From Gemmatimonadota bacterium (GTDB lineage: Bacteria > Gemmatimonadota > Gemmatimonadetes > Gemmatimonadales > Gemmatimonadaceae): a DNA stretch of 64,000 nt. The notes under the pieces were generated by a model. The model saw only the letters and a list, made by a program, of their open reading frames with translations, did not search any database and had not been told where the DNA came from. The position numbers and the translations under genes were made by a program. The DNA is taken from assembly GCA_021324635.1 (NCBI GenBank), contig JAJPIS010000080.1:1-64000 (forward strand), written 5' to 3'. The first letter of the stretch is position 1; each line of letters begins with the position of its first letter. Shown piece after piece: positions 18,320 to 26,154 of the stretch.

Positions 18320-19168
18320 ATGCGTCGACCCGAGCTCGTCCTTCTCGCCCCCCTCATGGCACTGGGCGCGTGGATCGTCGTGCAGGCCCGTGACGTTCGC
18401 GCCGGTGCGGCGACGCGGCAGAGCGCCGCGTCGCTGGCCGAAGCGCTGCCGTCGCGCCTCGCCCCCGCCCCGTCACGGCCGACCGAGCCCGCGGCCGGCG
18501 GGGGCGCCGGCGCGGTGTCCACGGTGCGGGGTGGCGGCGCTCCGACGCCGGCGGTGACCTCGTCGCATCCCCCGGCGCCCAACCGGGATCTCGGGGAGAT
18601 CCGCCGCCGGCTGCTCGAGAACCAGGCGGGCACGTACATCGGGGACATCCTGTCCGAGCGCGACTCGAACATCGCCCGGTGGCCGGACCGCACGTCCTCG
18701 CCGCTTCGGGTCTGGATCCAGTCCCCGGCCGCGCTGCCCGACTGGAACCCCGAGGACATCGCCCAGGTGCGTGATGCGTTCACGACCTGGGTATCGGCCG
18801 GCGCCCCGGTCCCCTTCACGTTCGTGATGGACTCGTCGGGGGCCGACGTGCACGTGACATGGGTCGACCACTTCGATGAGCAGATCAGCGGCAAGACGAT
18901 GTGGGCCCGGGATGACAACTGGTGGATCGTCGATGCGAACATCGCGATCGCGCTCCACCACAATCACGGCGAGCCGCTCGATGCCTCGGCGGTCCGCGCG
19001 ATCGCGCTCCACGAGGTCGGGCATCTGCTCGGGCTCGATCACTGCGCCGACACGACGAACATCATGACGCCACGGGTGCGGATCCGCGATCTGTCACCGG
19101 CCGACAAGGCGACGATGCGCCTGGTGTACGCGCTGCCGCCGGGATCGGTGCGGGAGGCCATGCGGTAG
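18320..19168 (+). CDS. exported matrixin-like zinc metalloprotease
   Basis: A secreted protease of the metzincin type. The 282 residues begin with an N-terminal signal/anchor (LVLLAPLMALGAWIVV), then a Pro/Ala/Gly-rich linker to about residue 90. The catalytic domain has the zinc motif HEVGHLLGLDH near residue 230 and the Met-turn NIMTPRV about 12 residues later. A Trp- and Asp-rich stretch before the zinc motif resembles the calcium/structural region of matrixins. A strong terminator follows 53 bp after its stop. It is divergent from the 82-residue gene. Confidence 0.88.
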   Translation: MRRPELVLLAPLMALGAWIVVQARDVRAGAATRQSAASLAEALPSRLAPAPSRPTEPAAGGGAGAVSTVRGGGAPTPAVTSSHPPAPNRDLGEIRRRLLENQAGTYIGDILSERDSNIARWPDRTSSPLRVWIQSPAALPDWNPEDIAQVRDAFTTWVSAGAPVPFTFVMDSSGADVHVTWVDHFDEQISGKTMWARDDNWWIVDANIAIALHHNHGEPLDASAVRAIALHEVGHLLGLDHCADTTNIMTPRVRIRDLSPADKATMRLVYALPPGSVREAMR

Positions 19169-19220
19169 GATACGGCGCCCGGAGCGCACTCGGCTCCCGA
19201 CGCGACAGTGATGACGGATG

Positions 19221-19260
19221 ACAAAGCCCACTCGCGAAGCGAGTGGGCTTTGTCTTTGTC
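19221..19260. terminator. bidirectional intrinsic terminator
   Basis: A perfect 15-bp stem (19221-19235 with 19239-19253) with a 3-nt loop, followed on the plus strand by TGTCTTTGTC. It lies between the convergent matrixin gene and the serine hydrolase gene and would serve the plus-strand transcript best. On the minus strand the hairpin also ends in CTTTGT. Confidence 0.85.
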
Positions 19261-19281
19261 GTCGGGACCGGCGAGACGTCG

Positions 19282-20613
19282 CTACCGCTGGTGCTTGGTG
19301 GCGGGCGCCTGTGCCCGGGCGCGGCGGTGGGCGCGGTGGGCGCGGCGGGCGCGGTGGGCCGCGCGGCTCCGGCGCGAGCGGTGAATGTGCACCGGCCGGT
19401 TCCACCCGAGCTCGCGATCGGCGCGGTAGCTGACCGGGATCGCGATCGCGTAGGTCGGCGCGTCGGTCACCGCGAAGGCGGCGGCGTCGGCGAGGTCGGC
19501 CCGCACGTCGGCGATCACCTTGGCGGGACGGCGCGCGCGGGCCGCGTGCACCCGGTTGGTGAGGAGCACGACGAACATCTGCCGGTCGGGATCGATCCAG
19601 AGCGACGTGCCGGTGAAGCCGGTGTGACCGTACGCGCGCTCGCTCAGGAAGCGGCCGCAGCTCCCGTCGCCGCCGTCATCGCAGGTGTCCCAGCCGAGCG
19701 CCCGTGTGCCGGCCGCTCGGCGGGTGAAGAGCCCGACGGTCGAGTCGCTCACGATCCGCGTGCCGCCGTAGGTCCCGCCGTTCAGCATCATCTGCGCGAA
19801 CACGGCGAGGTCGCCCGCCGTGCTGAAGAGCCCCGCGTGGCCGGCGATGCCGCCGAGCGCGTAGGCGTTCTCATCGTGCACCTCGCCCTGGAGCGGGTAC
19901 CCGCGCGGCGGCGTCAGCTCGGTCGGGGCAACGCGGCTCTTGAGCGAGTCCGCGGGGCGGAAGAACGTGTCGGCCATCCCGAGCGGCTGGAAGACGTGCT
20001 CGTCGAGAAAGACATCGAGCCGCTCGCCCGATACCGCCTCGACGATCATCCCCAGCACATCGGCGCCGAGGTCCGAGTAGATGTAGCAGTCCCCGGGCTT
20101 GCACTCGAGCGGCGTCTCGAGCACATAGCGGCGTGCCTCGTCGGGCGTCGACGCGAGCCGCCAGAGCTCACGCCCCGAGGGGAGGCCCGAGCGGTGCGTC
20201 AGGAGCTGCCGGACGGTCACGGAGTCCTTGTAGCCGCCGGAGAACGCCGGGAGATAGGCGGAAACCGGCACGTCCAGCCCGATCCGCCCCTGGTCGTAGA
20301 GGACCATGATCGCGGTCGTCGTGCCCACGACCTTGGTGAGGGAGGCCAGATCGTAGATGGTGCGGTCGGGGGAGACGCGCGGACTACTCGCCTCCCAGCT
20401 CAGGCGCCCGAACCCGCGCTGCCAGACGGTCACGCCCTTGCGTCCCACCACCACCGCCGCGCCTGGATAGCCACCGGCAGCGATGCCGCGCAATACGACG
20501 CGATTGATCGCCTCGAGTCTCCGCGCCGACATGCCGACGTCGGCCGGAGCCTTGACCGGAAGGCCCGCACTGGCTGATGCGATGGCGGCAATCGCCGCAA
20601 GGATGCTCACCAC
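19282..20613 (-). CDS. serine hydrolase (beta-lactamase / class C PBP family)
   Basis: A secreted or periplasmic hydrolase of the beta-lactamase-related family, possibly an esterase or D-aminopeptidase. The 443 residues carry a short signal-like N-terminus (SILAAIAAIASASAG), SxxK at S91-K94 (SLTK), a YSD in place of the usual YxN, and HTG in GHTGFTG as the third element. The GTG start is chosen from two adjacent GTG codons. The last 45 residues are Arg/His/Ala-rich and encoded partly by four 9-bp repeats (19324-19359). They are unlikely to belong to the fold. Confidence 0.88.
   Translation of the reverse strand: MVSILAAIAAIASASAGLPVKAPADVGMSARRLEAINRVVLRGIAAGGYPGAAVVVGRKGVTVWQRGFGRLSWEASSPRVSPDRTIYDLASLTKVVGTTTAIMVLYDQGRIGLDVPVSAYLPAFSGGYKDSVTVRQLLTHRSGLPSGRELWRLASTPDEARRYVLETPLECKPGDCYIYSDLGADVLGMIVEAVSGERLDVFLDEHVFQPLGMADTFFRPADSLKSRVAPTELTPPRGYPLQGEVHDENAYALGGIAGHAGLFSTAGDLAVFAQMMLNGGTYGGTRIVSDSTVGLFTRRAAGTRALGWDTCDDGGDGSCGRFLSERAYGHTGFTGTSLWIDPDRQMFVVLLTNRVHAARARRPAKVIADVRADLADAAAFAVTDAPTYAIAIPVSYRADRELGWNRPVHIHRSRRSRAAHRARRAHRAHRRARAQAPATKHQR
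19324..19359. repeat. 9-bp tandem repeat (GCGGTGGGC x4)
   Basis: Four tandem nonamers, one with a single change, within the 3' end of the serine hydrolase gene. On the coding strand they give an Ala-His-Arg-type tail. Confidence 0.75.
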
Positions 20614-20899
20614 CTGCTGTCCCCGACCGGGTCAACGAGATGTGCCGGCAAGCCGTTAACAGAGAGCGGCGTGTCGGACACCGATTACTGCACGAGGCGT
20701 GCTGGTGCGGAAGTGCTGGTCGCGTGCGATCTTACTCACGCTGGGGCATGTATACGTGTCGAGCCCGCCTGTAGTCAAGACGAGACACTCCGGGGACCGG
20801 CAACGGTCATCGCGGCGGCCGATCGGACGAGCCGCGCGGACATGTCGCCCGATGTCGCGCGACCGTCGCTAAGATAGACAGGACAGGCGAGGCCCCGAG
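20614..20899. other. divergent intergenic region
   Basis: 286 bp between the serine hydrolase and the ECF sigma gene, less GC-rich than its surroundings. It must hold both promoters. TAAGAT at about 20871-20876, some 24 bp before the sigma start, could be a -10 element, but no convincing -35 is visible. No RNA gene was recognised. Confidence 0.4.
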
Positions 20900-21607
20900 A
20901 TGGCGCGGTCACGCTCGGCAACCTTCGCGTCGCCACTCGTGTCCCATTCCACGACCCGCATGGCCACGGACGCACTACTCGTTCGACGCGCAATCGAGGG
21001 AGACGAGCGGGCGCTGCGCGCACTCTGGTCGCAGTACGCTCCGCGCGTGGACGCCGTCGTGCGGCGATTGGTTCGCGATCCGGACCGCGCGGCCGACGTC
21101 GCCCAGGAGGTGTGGATTCAGATCTTCCGCGCGCTCCCCGGCTTTCGGGGCGACTCGCAGTTCGGGACGTGGGCGCACCGGATCGCGGTCAACCGGACCC
21201 TCAATGCCCTCCGGCGGTCCCGGCGGCTCGACGCGCTCGAGACGGGGATCGAGGAGGCGAGCGCGGCAACCCCCGCCGACGACGACGAGCGACCGTTCGT
21301 CCTGGCGTCGATCGAGGCTGCCGCGGCGCGGCTCGCCCCGGGCGCCCGGGCCGTGTTCATCCTGCACGACGTCGAAGGGTACACACACGAGGAGATCGCC
21401 GCGGCGCTCGGGATCACGGCCGGCGGCTCGAAGTCACAACTCTTCAAGGCACGGGCGAAACTCCGCCGCCTGCTGGCGTACCTGGTCGACCCGGGCGCCG
21501 ACGGACCGAGCGGACAGCGTGCCCGGACCGGGCGCCACGGCAGCGACCTCCGCTCGCCCGACGGGCGGGCGGCGCAGGCCATGCGCCTCACGCCGGCGGG
21601 GCGGTAG
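20900..21607 (+). CDS. ECF-type RNA polymerase sigma factor
   Basis: A sigma-70 family group 4 factor of 235 residues. Region 2 (YAPRVDAVVRRLVRDPDRAADVAQEVWIQIFRALPGF, described in parts) ends with GTWAHRIAVNRTLNALRR. Region 4 contains ARAVFILHDVEGYTHEEIAAALGITAGGSKSQLFKAR, a helix-turn-helix of the SigE/RpoE kind. ATG 20900 is preceded by AGGCGAGG and preferred; an ATG at 20960 fits the family length better but has no ribosome site. The following genes encode a zinc-motif anti-sigma and a PDZ protein. The unit is probably autoregulated and responds to envelope signals. Confidence 0.92.
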   Translation: MARSRSATFASPLVSHSTTRMATDALLVRRAIEGDERALRALWSQYAPRVDAVVRRLVRDPDRAADVAQEVWIQIFRALPGFRGDSQFGTWAHRIAVNRTLNALRRSRRLDALETGIEEASAATPADDDERPFVLASIEAAAARLAPGARAVFILHDVEGYTHEEIAAALGITAGGSKSQLFKARAKLRRLLAYLVDPGADGPSGQRARTGRHGSDLRSPDGRAAQAMRLTPAGR

Positions 21608-21697
21608 GAGGGAGAGGGGGGGAGGGGGAAGGTTGCAGGAAAGGGTGGGAGCAAGCGGATCACGTGCAGGGACGATGGTTTGAGACCGGGATGAACC

Positions 21698-22519
21698 ATG
21701 GACAGTGAGTGGGAAATGGCCAGCCCAACGCGCGACGGCCACATCGCGGCCGAGCGTCTCGCCGCGCTCGCGGACGAGGCACCGACCGCAGGCGAGGAAC
21801 AACACCTCTCAGCGTGCCCGGCGTGCAGGGACGAGGTGCTCGCGTATCAGAACCTGCTCGCGCTGACCCGGGCGGAACGGGACCAGCTCGCGGAGCCGCT
21901 CACGTCGTGGGAGGTCCTGGCAGCGGCGCTGGCTCGAGAGGCGGGTCGTCCCGAGACCCCGGTCGAGCGACCCGCCCGTCGGACGCCCACGCGACCGATC
22001 CAACCATGGATTCCCCCGTGGGCGCGCGGGGCCGCGGCGGCCACGGTGCTGCTGGGCAGCGGGATCGCCATCGGCCGTGTCACGGCCCCCTCCCCTCGCG
22101 CCGACGCCGCCGGCTCTCAGGCCGGCATCGCAACGGCTCCGCCGACCAGCATCGCATCGGCGGCAAGCTCCGGGGCGATCCCCGCCGCCTACCGCGCCCA
22201 GCCGGGCGGCGACACGTCGCTCTTCCGGACGCGCGATGACGCACTCCGCGCCCTCTCGGTCGCCGAAGATCAGTATCGGCACGCGGTCGCGTATCTGATG
22301 GTGCAGGACACCGGGTTCGTCGAGGGGACCGACGCGTTCAGGACCCGCCTGCGCGCGCTCGACGAAGTCGCCCACACGACGCGGGAGGCGCTGCTCCAGG
22401 CGCCGAACGATCCGGTGCTCAACCAGTGGTACATCTCGACGGTCGGTGCTCGCCGAGCGACGCTCCGCGAGCTGGGCCGAGCACTCCTCCCCGACAGCGT
22501 CTCACTGCGCGGGTTCTGA
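21698..22519 (+). CDS. membrane anti-sigma factor with zinc-binding ZAS-like motif
   Basis: Likely partner that sequesters the upstream sigma factor. The N-terminal cytoplasmic part has H...HLSACPAC, the H-x3-C-x2-C arrangement of zinc anti-sigma domains (residues 15-45). A single transmembrane helix follows (GAAAATVLLGSGIAIG, about 112-128), then an Ala/Ser-rich extracytoplasmic linker and a helical C-terminal domain (about 180-273). It has 273 residues. The 90-bp gap from the sigma gene contains only purine-rich sequence. Confidence 0.85.
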   Translation: MDSEWEMASPTRDGHIAAERLAALADEAPTAGEEQHLSACPACRDEVLAYQNLLALTRAERDQLAEPLTSWEVLAAALAREAGRPETPVERPARRTPTRPIQPWIPPWARGAAAATVLLGSGIAIGRVTAPSPRADAAGSQAGIATAPPTSIASAASSGAIPAAYRAQPGGDTSLFRTRDDALRALSVAEDQYRHAVAYLMVQDTGFVEGTDAFRTRLRALDEVAHTTREALLQAPNDPVLNQWYISTVGARRATLRELGRALLPDSVSLRGF

Positions 22520-22521
22520 TC

Positions 22522-23556
22522 ATGCAGCGGGTCGGCCTCCCTTCGCTCCCCTTGCTCCCCATCCATCCGATGGGTCGGTCCCGCGCGCTCGTCCTCACCC
22601 TGCCTGCGGCCTGGCTGTTGGGGGCGGCGATCCCGGCCGCGGGCACCGCCCAGGAATCGCCCAGCGGGCACGTCGGCGGCACGAGCGCGGCGAGCAGCGC
22701 CGCGCGCGGCGAAGCGGGGGGCGGAGCGGGTGGGCGGGGGGGAAGCGGGCCACGTGCGCCGATCGGCTACTTCGGTATCACGTTCACCTGCAAGCTCAAG
22801 AGCGAGTGGAGTCCGAGCGGGCTCACGATCACGCACTACGGCTATCCGGCCGTAGCATCGGTGGAGCCGGGCTCTCCGGCCGATGCGGCGGGGATCCAGG
22901 CGGGCGACACCATCCTCGCGTACGACGATCGCGACGTCCGCAACCATCCGATCGTGCTCCAGCAGCTGCTCAGGCCGGGGACGCATCTGGATGTGCGGCT
23001 CCGGCACGACGGGATCGTCCGAAACGTCTCCGTCCGGGTCGCGAACCGCCCGTCCGATTTCGCCGACGCCCCCTACGTCACGGCGTCCTCCCCGGGCGCG
23101 CTGGTCGGCCGGCCGGTGCCGACGCGCCTGGCGATCAGCGTGCCGAGTGTGCCACCGTCACCGCCCGGGTCTCCACTCTCGCCGGGATCGGCGGCGCCAG
23201 CGACGCCCCGTGAGCGGGCGGGGAGCGCCGACTGGACCGGCGCGCGGATCCCGGTGACCCATTTCCTCACCGACGACGACAATCTGGCGATCCTCGCGGG
23301 CGCCCAGATCGTCCGCGTCAGCCGCGACCTCCGCGAGGCGCTGGGACTGGACCAGGAGGGACTCCTGGTGATCGAGGTCGCGGCCGGGACGCCGGCCGCG
23401 ATGGCCGGCCTCCGGTCGGGCGATATCATCGTGCGGGTGGACGATCAGCCGGCCACGAGCCCGGCCCAGCTCTCGCGAGCGATGCTCCATGCGCACGAGC
23501 TCACGCTCCGCGTCGAACGCCAGCACCGACACCACCGCGTCGTGTTGCAGTGGTAG
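22522..23556 (+). CDS. exported protein with two PDZ domains
   Basis: A periplasmic protein of 344 residues. A signal peptide (SRALVLTLPAAWLLGAAIPAAGTA) is followed by a Gly-rich linker. The first PDZ domain (about 82-175; VEPGSPADAAGIQAGDTILAYD) and the second (about 250-344; AAMAGLRSGDIIVRVDDQPA) follow, separated by a Pro/Ser linker. No serine-protease domain is present, so this is not DegP/S itself. ATG 22522 lies 2 nt after the anti-sigma stop, placing it third in the sigma operon. It may present misfolded-protein signals to a protease acting on the anti-sigma; that role is inference. Confidence 0.85.
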   Translation: MQRVGLPSLPLLPIHPMGRSRALVLTLPAAWLLGAAIPAAGTAQESPSGHVGGTSAASSAARGEAGGGAGGRGGSGPRAPIGYFGITFTCKLKSEWSPSGLTITHYGYPAVASVEPGSPADAAGIQAGDTILAYDDRDVRNHPIVLQQLLRPGTHLDVRLRHDGIVRNVSVRVANRPSDFADAPYVTASSPGALVGRPVPTRLAISVPSVPPSPPGSPLSPGSAAPATPRERAGSADWTGARIPVTHFLTDDDNLAILAGAQIVRVSRDLREALGLDQEGLLVIEVAAGTPAAMAGLRSGDIIVRVDDQPATSPAQLSRAMLHAHELTLRVERQHRHHRVVLQW

Positions 23557-23564
23557 GGGGTGCC

Positions 23565-23597
23565 GGTGATCTTGCACGCAGAGCGTGCACGATCACC
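23565..23597 (+). promoter_or_regulatory. hairpin between PDZ gene and MIP18 gene
   Basis: Two 7-bp stems separated by a single mismatch (23565-23579 with 23583-23597), with a 3-nt AGA loop. It starts 9 nt after the PDZ stop. No U-tract follows, so it is not a standard intrinsic terminator; it could stabilise the upstream mRNA end or be a processing site. The next start codon is 16 nt downstream. Confidence 0.5.
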
Positions 23598-23613
23598 CGC
23601 GCCGGAGCAGTGC

Positions 23614-24057
23614 ATGTCCGATCCAGCCGCATTCCAGTCGCCCGGGGCGTCCGAGGCGAGTCCCCCGTCCCCGGTCGCGCCGGCCACGCCCACGCCGCCG
23701 ACCGTTCCCCCCGGGAGTCCGACCGGCGCGGCGGAGGGCGCCGACCCGACCGATGAGCCCGCCGTCACGCCCGACCAGGTGCGGATGGTGTTGCGCCGGG
23801 TGAAGGATCCGGAGCTCAACCTCAACATCGTCGACCTGGGACTCATCTACGACGTGCAGGTCGACGGCGCGGCGGTCAAGGTCGACATGAGCCTGACGTC
23901 GCCGGGTTGCCCGTCCGGCCCGGAGATCATGGAACAGGCCGAGCAGCAGGTGCGCGCGATGCCCGGGGTGAGCGAGGCGGCGATCAACCTCGTCTGGTCG
24001 CCGTTCTGGTCGCCGGATCGGATCGAGCCGCGGGTCCGGGCGTACCTGGGTATCTAG
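23614..24057 (+). CDS. MIP18 family (DUF59/SufT-like) protein
   Basis: Iron-sulfur cluster assembly or carrier-linked protein. The 147 residues have a Pro/Ala-rich N-terminus (1-50). The MIP18 fold follows: VKDPELNLNIVDLGLIYDV, MSLTSPGCPSGPEIMEQAEQQV (with the conserved Cys) and VWSPFWSPDRIEPRVRAYLGI, all typical of the SufT/PaaD-like family. ATG 23614 is preceded by GGAG at good spacing. It stands alone rather than inside a suf cluster, so the client proteins are unknown. IspH and ferredoxin nearby do need clusters. Confidence 0.9.
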   Translation: MSDPAAFQSPGASEASPPSPVAPATPTPPTVPPGSPTGAAEGADPTDEPAVTPDQVRMVLRRVKDPELNLNIVDLGLIYDVQVDGAAVKVDMSLTSPGCPSGPEIMEQAEQQVRAMPGVSEAAINLVWSPFWSPDRIEPRVRAYLGI

Positions 24058-24096
24058 ACCGGGTATCCCGCGCGGGCCTTCGACCGCGCGCCGGGC

Positions 24097-24813
24097 TCAG
24101 GAGCGGGCGACGAGCGCCTTGAGTGCCAGCGCGGCGACGACGGCGCCGAGGTTCAGGAAGGTGCTCGACTCCGAGCGCAGGGCACTCCGCCAGTCGTAGG
24201 ATGGATCCACGAGTCGGGGGCGGGCGCCGGGAGGACGCGGGAGCCATCGCCCCGTCCGGCCTTTGTACGCGAGGTACGCCGCCCCGAAGTGCGACTCGAG
24301 CACTCCCTCCTCGTACCGCACGATGAGGCCGTACTCGATCGCGAAGACGGCGACCGCCGCCGGGATGAGCCAGGGCGCGCCCGTGATCACCGCCACGCCG
24401 AGCCACGCCAGGCCGTTCCCGAGGTAGAGCGGGTTCCGCACCCAGGCGAACGGGCCGTCCGTGACGAGATGATGCACGGCCCGCGAGCGGCGGCGCGTGC
24501 CGGACCCGGCGACGGCGACCCCGGCCAGGCGCAGGAGCTCGCCGGCCGCCGCGATGGCCAGCCCCACCGCCCAGGAGGCTCCGCTCATGGCGCCGTGCGT
24601 GGCGAGCGCCACCAGACAGAGCGGTACGGGCACGATGCCCCGATGCCGGAAGAGCCAGCCGCCGATCCGGGCCGCGCGCGTCTGCTCGGCCGGGCTTACC
24701 CGGGGGGACGGCGGCGGCGCCGGTCGCGGCGCCGGCCGCGGCGCCGTTCGCGACCGAGCGTGAGCCAGGCGAGCGCTCCCGCCATGGGAAGCGCGAGGAC
24801 GACGGCGGTCCAC
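24097..24813 (-). CDS. isoprenylcysteine-methyltransferase-like membrane protein (start uncertain)
   Basis: A multi-pass membrane protein of the ICMT/phospholipid methyltransferase superfamily. The C-terminal signature is clear: HHLVTDGPFAWVRNPLYLGN, IEYGLIVRYEEGVLESHFGAAYLAYK. Four to five hydrophobic helices are visible. The conserved part begins at RIGGWLFRHRG, just after the stop of the upstream membrane-protein gene (24696), where no ATG, GTG or TTG is in frame. The nearest usable start is GTG 24813, overlapping that gene by 118 bp. A non-canonical start is the other possibility. Substrate unknown. Confidence 0.72.
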   Translation of the reverse strand: MDRRRPRASHGGSARLAHARSRTAPRPAPRPAPPPSPRVSPAEQTRAARIGGWLFRHRGIVPVPLCLVALATHGAMSGASWAVGLAIAAAGELLRLAGVAVAGSGTRRRSRAVHHLVTDGPFAWVRNPLYLGNGLAWLGVAVITGAPWLIPAAVAVFAIEYGLIVRYEEGVLESHFGAAYLAYKGRTGRWLPRPPGARPRLVDPSYDWRSALRSESSTFLNLGAVVAALALKALVARS

Positions 24814-24941
24814 ACCGTCTTCGCTCTCCGCGAGTGACGACGGCTGGTCCAGAGCGATCCCAGCGCCGCGGCGTCGAGCACGAGTGTCACCACCCACCAG
24901 AGTCCGGCCGACCCCGCCACCACCGTCCACCCCCACGTCAC
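24696..24941 (-). CDS. small membrane protein, PLD-nuclease-N-terminal-like
   Basis: An 81-residue protein with two hydrophobic helices (LWWVVTLVLDAAALGSLW and VWTAVVLALPMAGALAWLTLG) joined by a basic loop. This is the layout of the PLDc_N family, found at the N-terminus of cardiolipin synthases and as stand-alone small proteins. The C-terminus is a run of Arg/Gly after the second helix. It starts from GTG 24941 and lies upstream of the methyltransferase-like gene. Function as a stand-alone protein is unknown. Confidence 0.7.
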   Translation of the reverse strand: MTWGWTVVAGSAGLWWVVTLVLDAAALGSLWTSRRHSRRAKTVWTAVVLALPMAGALAWLTLGRERRRGRRRDRRRRRPPG

Positions 24942-25078
24942 TGCGCAATGGTGTGCTCCACTCGCACGTCGCGGCGCGCCGCGTCCAGTCCTGTGTCGGG
25001 CCCAGTCCTCACGTCACGCATGATGTACGCAATGATACGCGCACCGGCACCGGTCCCGATACCATCCGGCGCCCACGC

Positions 25079-26134
25079 CTACCCGGCATGGTGTACCGGC
25101 TCGGGGAGCGACTCCGTCGCCGGGGGGCATGGCTGGTCGGACTCGGGAAGCGGTCGCGCGTCGAACGTGGCCCACAGTACCACCCGGCGGGCGCCACCCA
25201 CGCGGGCGAGCGCGGCCGCCCCGGCCTTGGCTGCATAGGTCCCATCGAGCGCGAGACGCTCGCCGGGCCGGGTCGCGTCGCCGAGCAGCGCGGCCGCCCG
25301 GTTCCCGGCCGCCAGGGGCCGCCCGTAGGCGCCGCCGAACACGGCGTGATCGACGACGACGGGTGCCGCCGGCAGCGGGCCGGCCGCTCGGCCGGCACGG
25401 CGCAGAAGCCGGCGCGTTCGGTGGATGAGGAGCGACACGTGGGTGGCGTTGGCGACCGGCCGCGGGGCCACGCGTGCCGCGACCACGGTCGCCGCCGAGC
25501 CGGCGAGGCCAAGCCCGATCGCGAGCCCCGCCGCGGTCCCGCCGGTGCCGAGCGGGACGACCACGTGAGTGGGATCGGGTAGCTCGCCGGCGGCAATCTG
25601 GAGGCCGAGCTCCAGCCCCGCGTTGACATGGCCCAGGATCCCGAGCGGCGAGCTACCGCCGATGGGGAGGACGTGACGGCGGCCACCCGGGGCCGGCCGC
25701 ACGCGCGGGTCCAGTCCCGCGCGCCAGACGAGATCCCAGAGGATCGCGGGGCCCGTCCAGCGCGTCGAGCGGATGACTCGGCAGGCCCGTGCGGCCGACG
25801 CCGCGATCCGCTCAGCCGCCGGGTGCATCTCGTGGTCCCACCGTACCGCGGCCGTCCCCGCGCCGAGCCTGGCGGCGTGCACGGCCGTGGCGTACACGTG
25901 CGTCGACCCCAGGCCTCCCTTGGCGAGGACGAGGTCGCCGGGTCGGACAGCGCCGAGCAGGAACTCGAGCGCCCGCACCTTGTTCCCGGCGGCGACCGTC
26001 GCGTTCCGGTCCTCTCGTTTGACCCAGATCGAGCCGCCCGCGGGCAGGACGACGCACTCGACCGGCGAGGGAAAGGTCCCCAGGGTCGCCCGCGGGATCG
26101 CGCGCAGCGCCGGAAAGCGGTCGAACAGCGGCAT
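25079..26134 (-). CDS. PLP-dependent enzyme, D-cysteine desulfhydrase / ACC deaminase-like
   Basis: A fold-type II PLP enzyme of 351 residues. The Schiff-base lysine is in GNKVRALEFLLG near residue 52. A Gly/Ser loop, GGSSPLGILGHVNAGLEL, and the phosphate-binding VPLGTGGTAAGLAIGL follow. IWVKREDRNA at the start is typical of the D-cysteine desulfhydrase/ACC-deaminase group. The exact substrate cannot be read from sequence; candidates are D-cysteine, other D-amino acids or aminocyclopropane carboxylate. ATG 26134 has AAGG upstream. It is divergent from the RNase D gene, leaving 20 bp between the starts. Confidence 0.82.
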   Translation of the reverse strand: MPLFDRFPALRAIPRATLGTFPSPVECVVLPAGGSIWVKREDRNATVAAGNKVRALEFLLGAVRPGDLVLAKGGLGSTHVYATAVHAARLGAGTAAVRWDHEMHPAAERIAASAARACRVIRSTRWTGPAILWDLVWRAGLDPRVRPAPGGRRHVLPIGGSSPLGILGHVNAGLELGLQIAAGELPDPTHVVVPLGTGGTAAGLAIGLGLAGSAATVVAARVAPRPVANATHVSLLIHRTRRLLRRAGRAAGPLPAAPVVVDHAVFGGAYGRPLAAGNRAAALLGDATRPGERLALDGTYAAKAGAAALARVGGARRVVLWATFDARPLPESDQPCPPATESLPEPVHHAG

Positions 26135-26154
26135 GCCCTTAGATTCCACGCACT

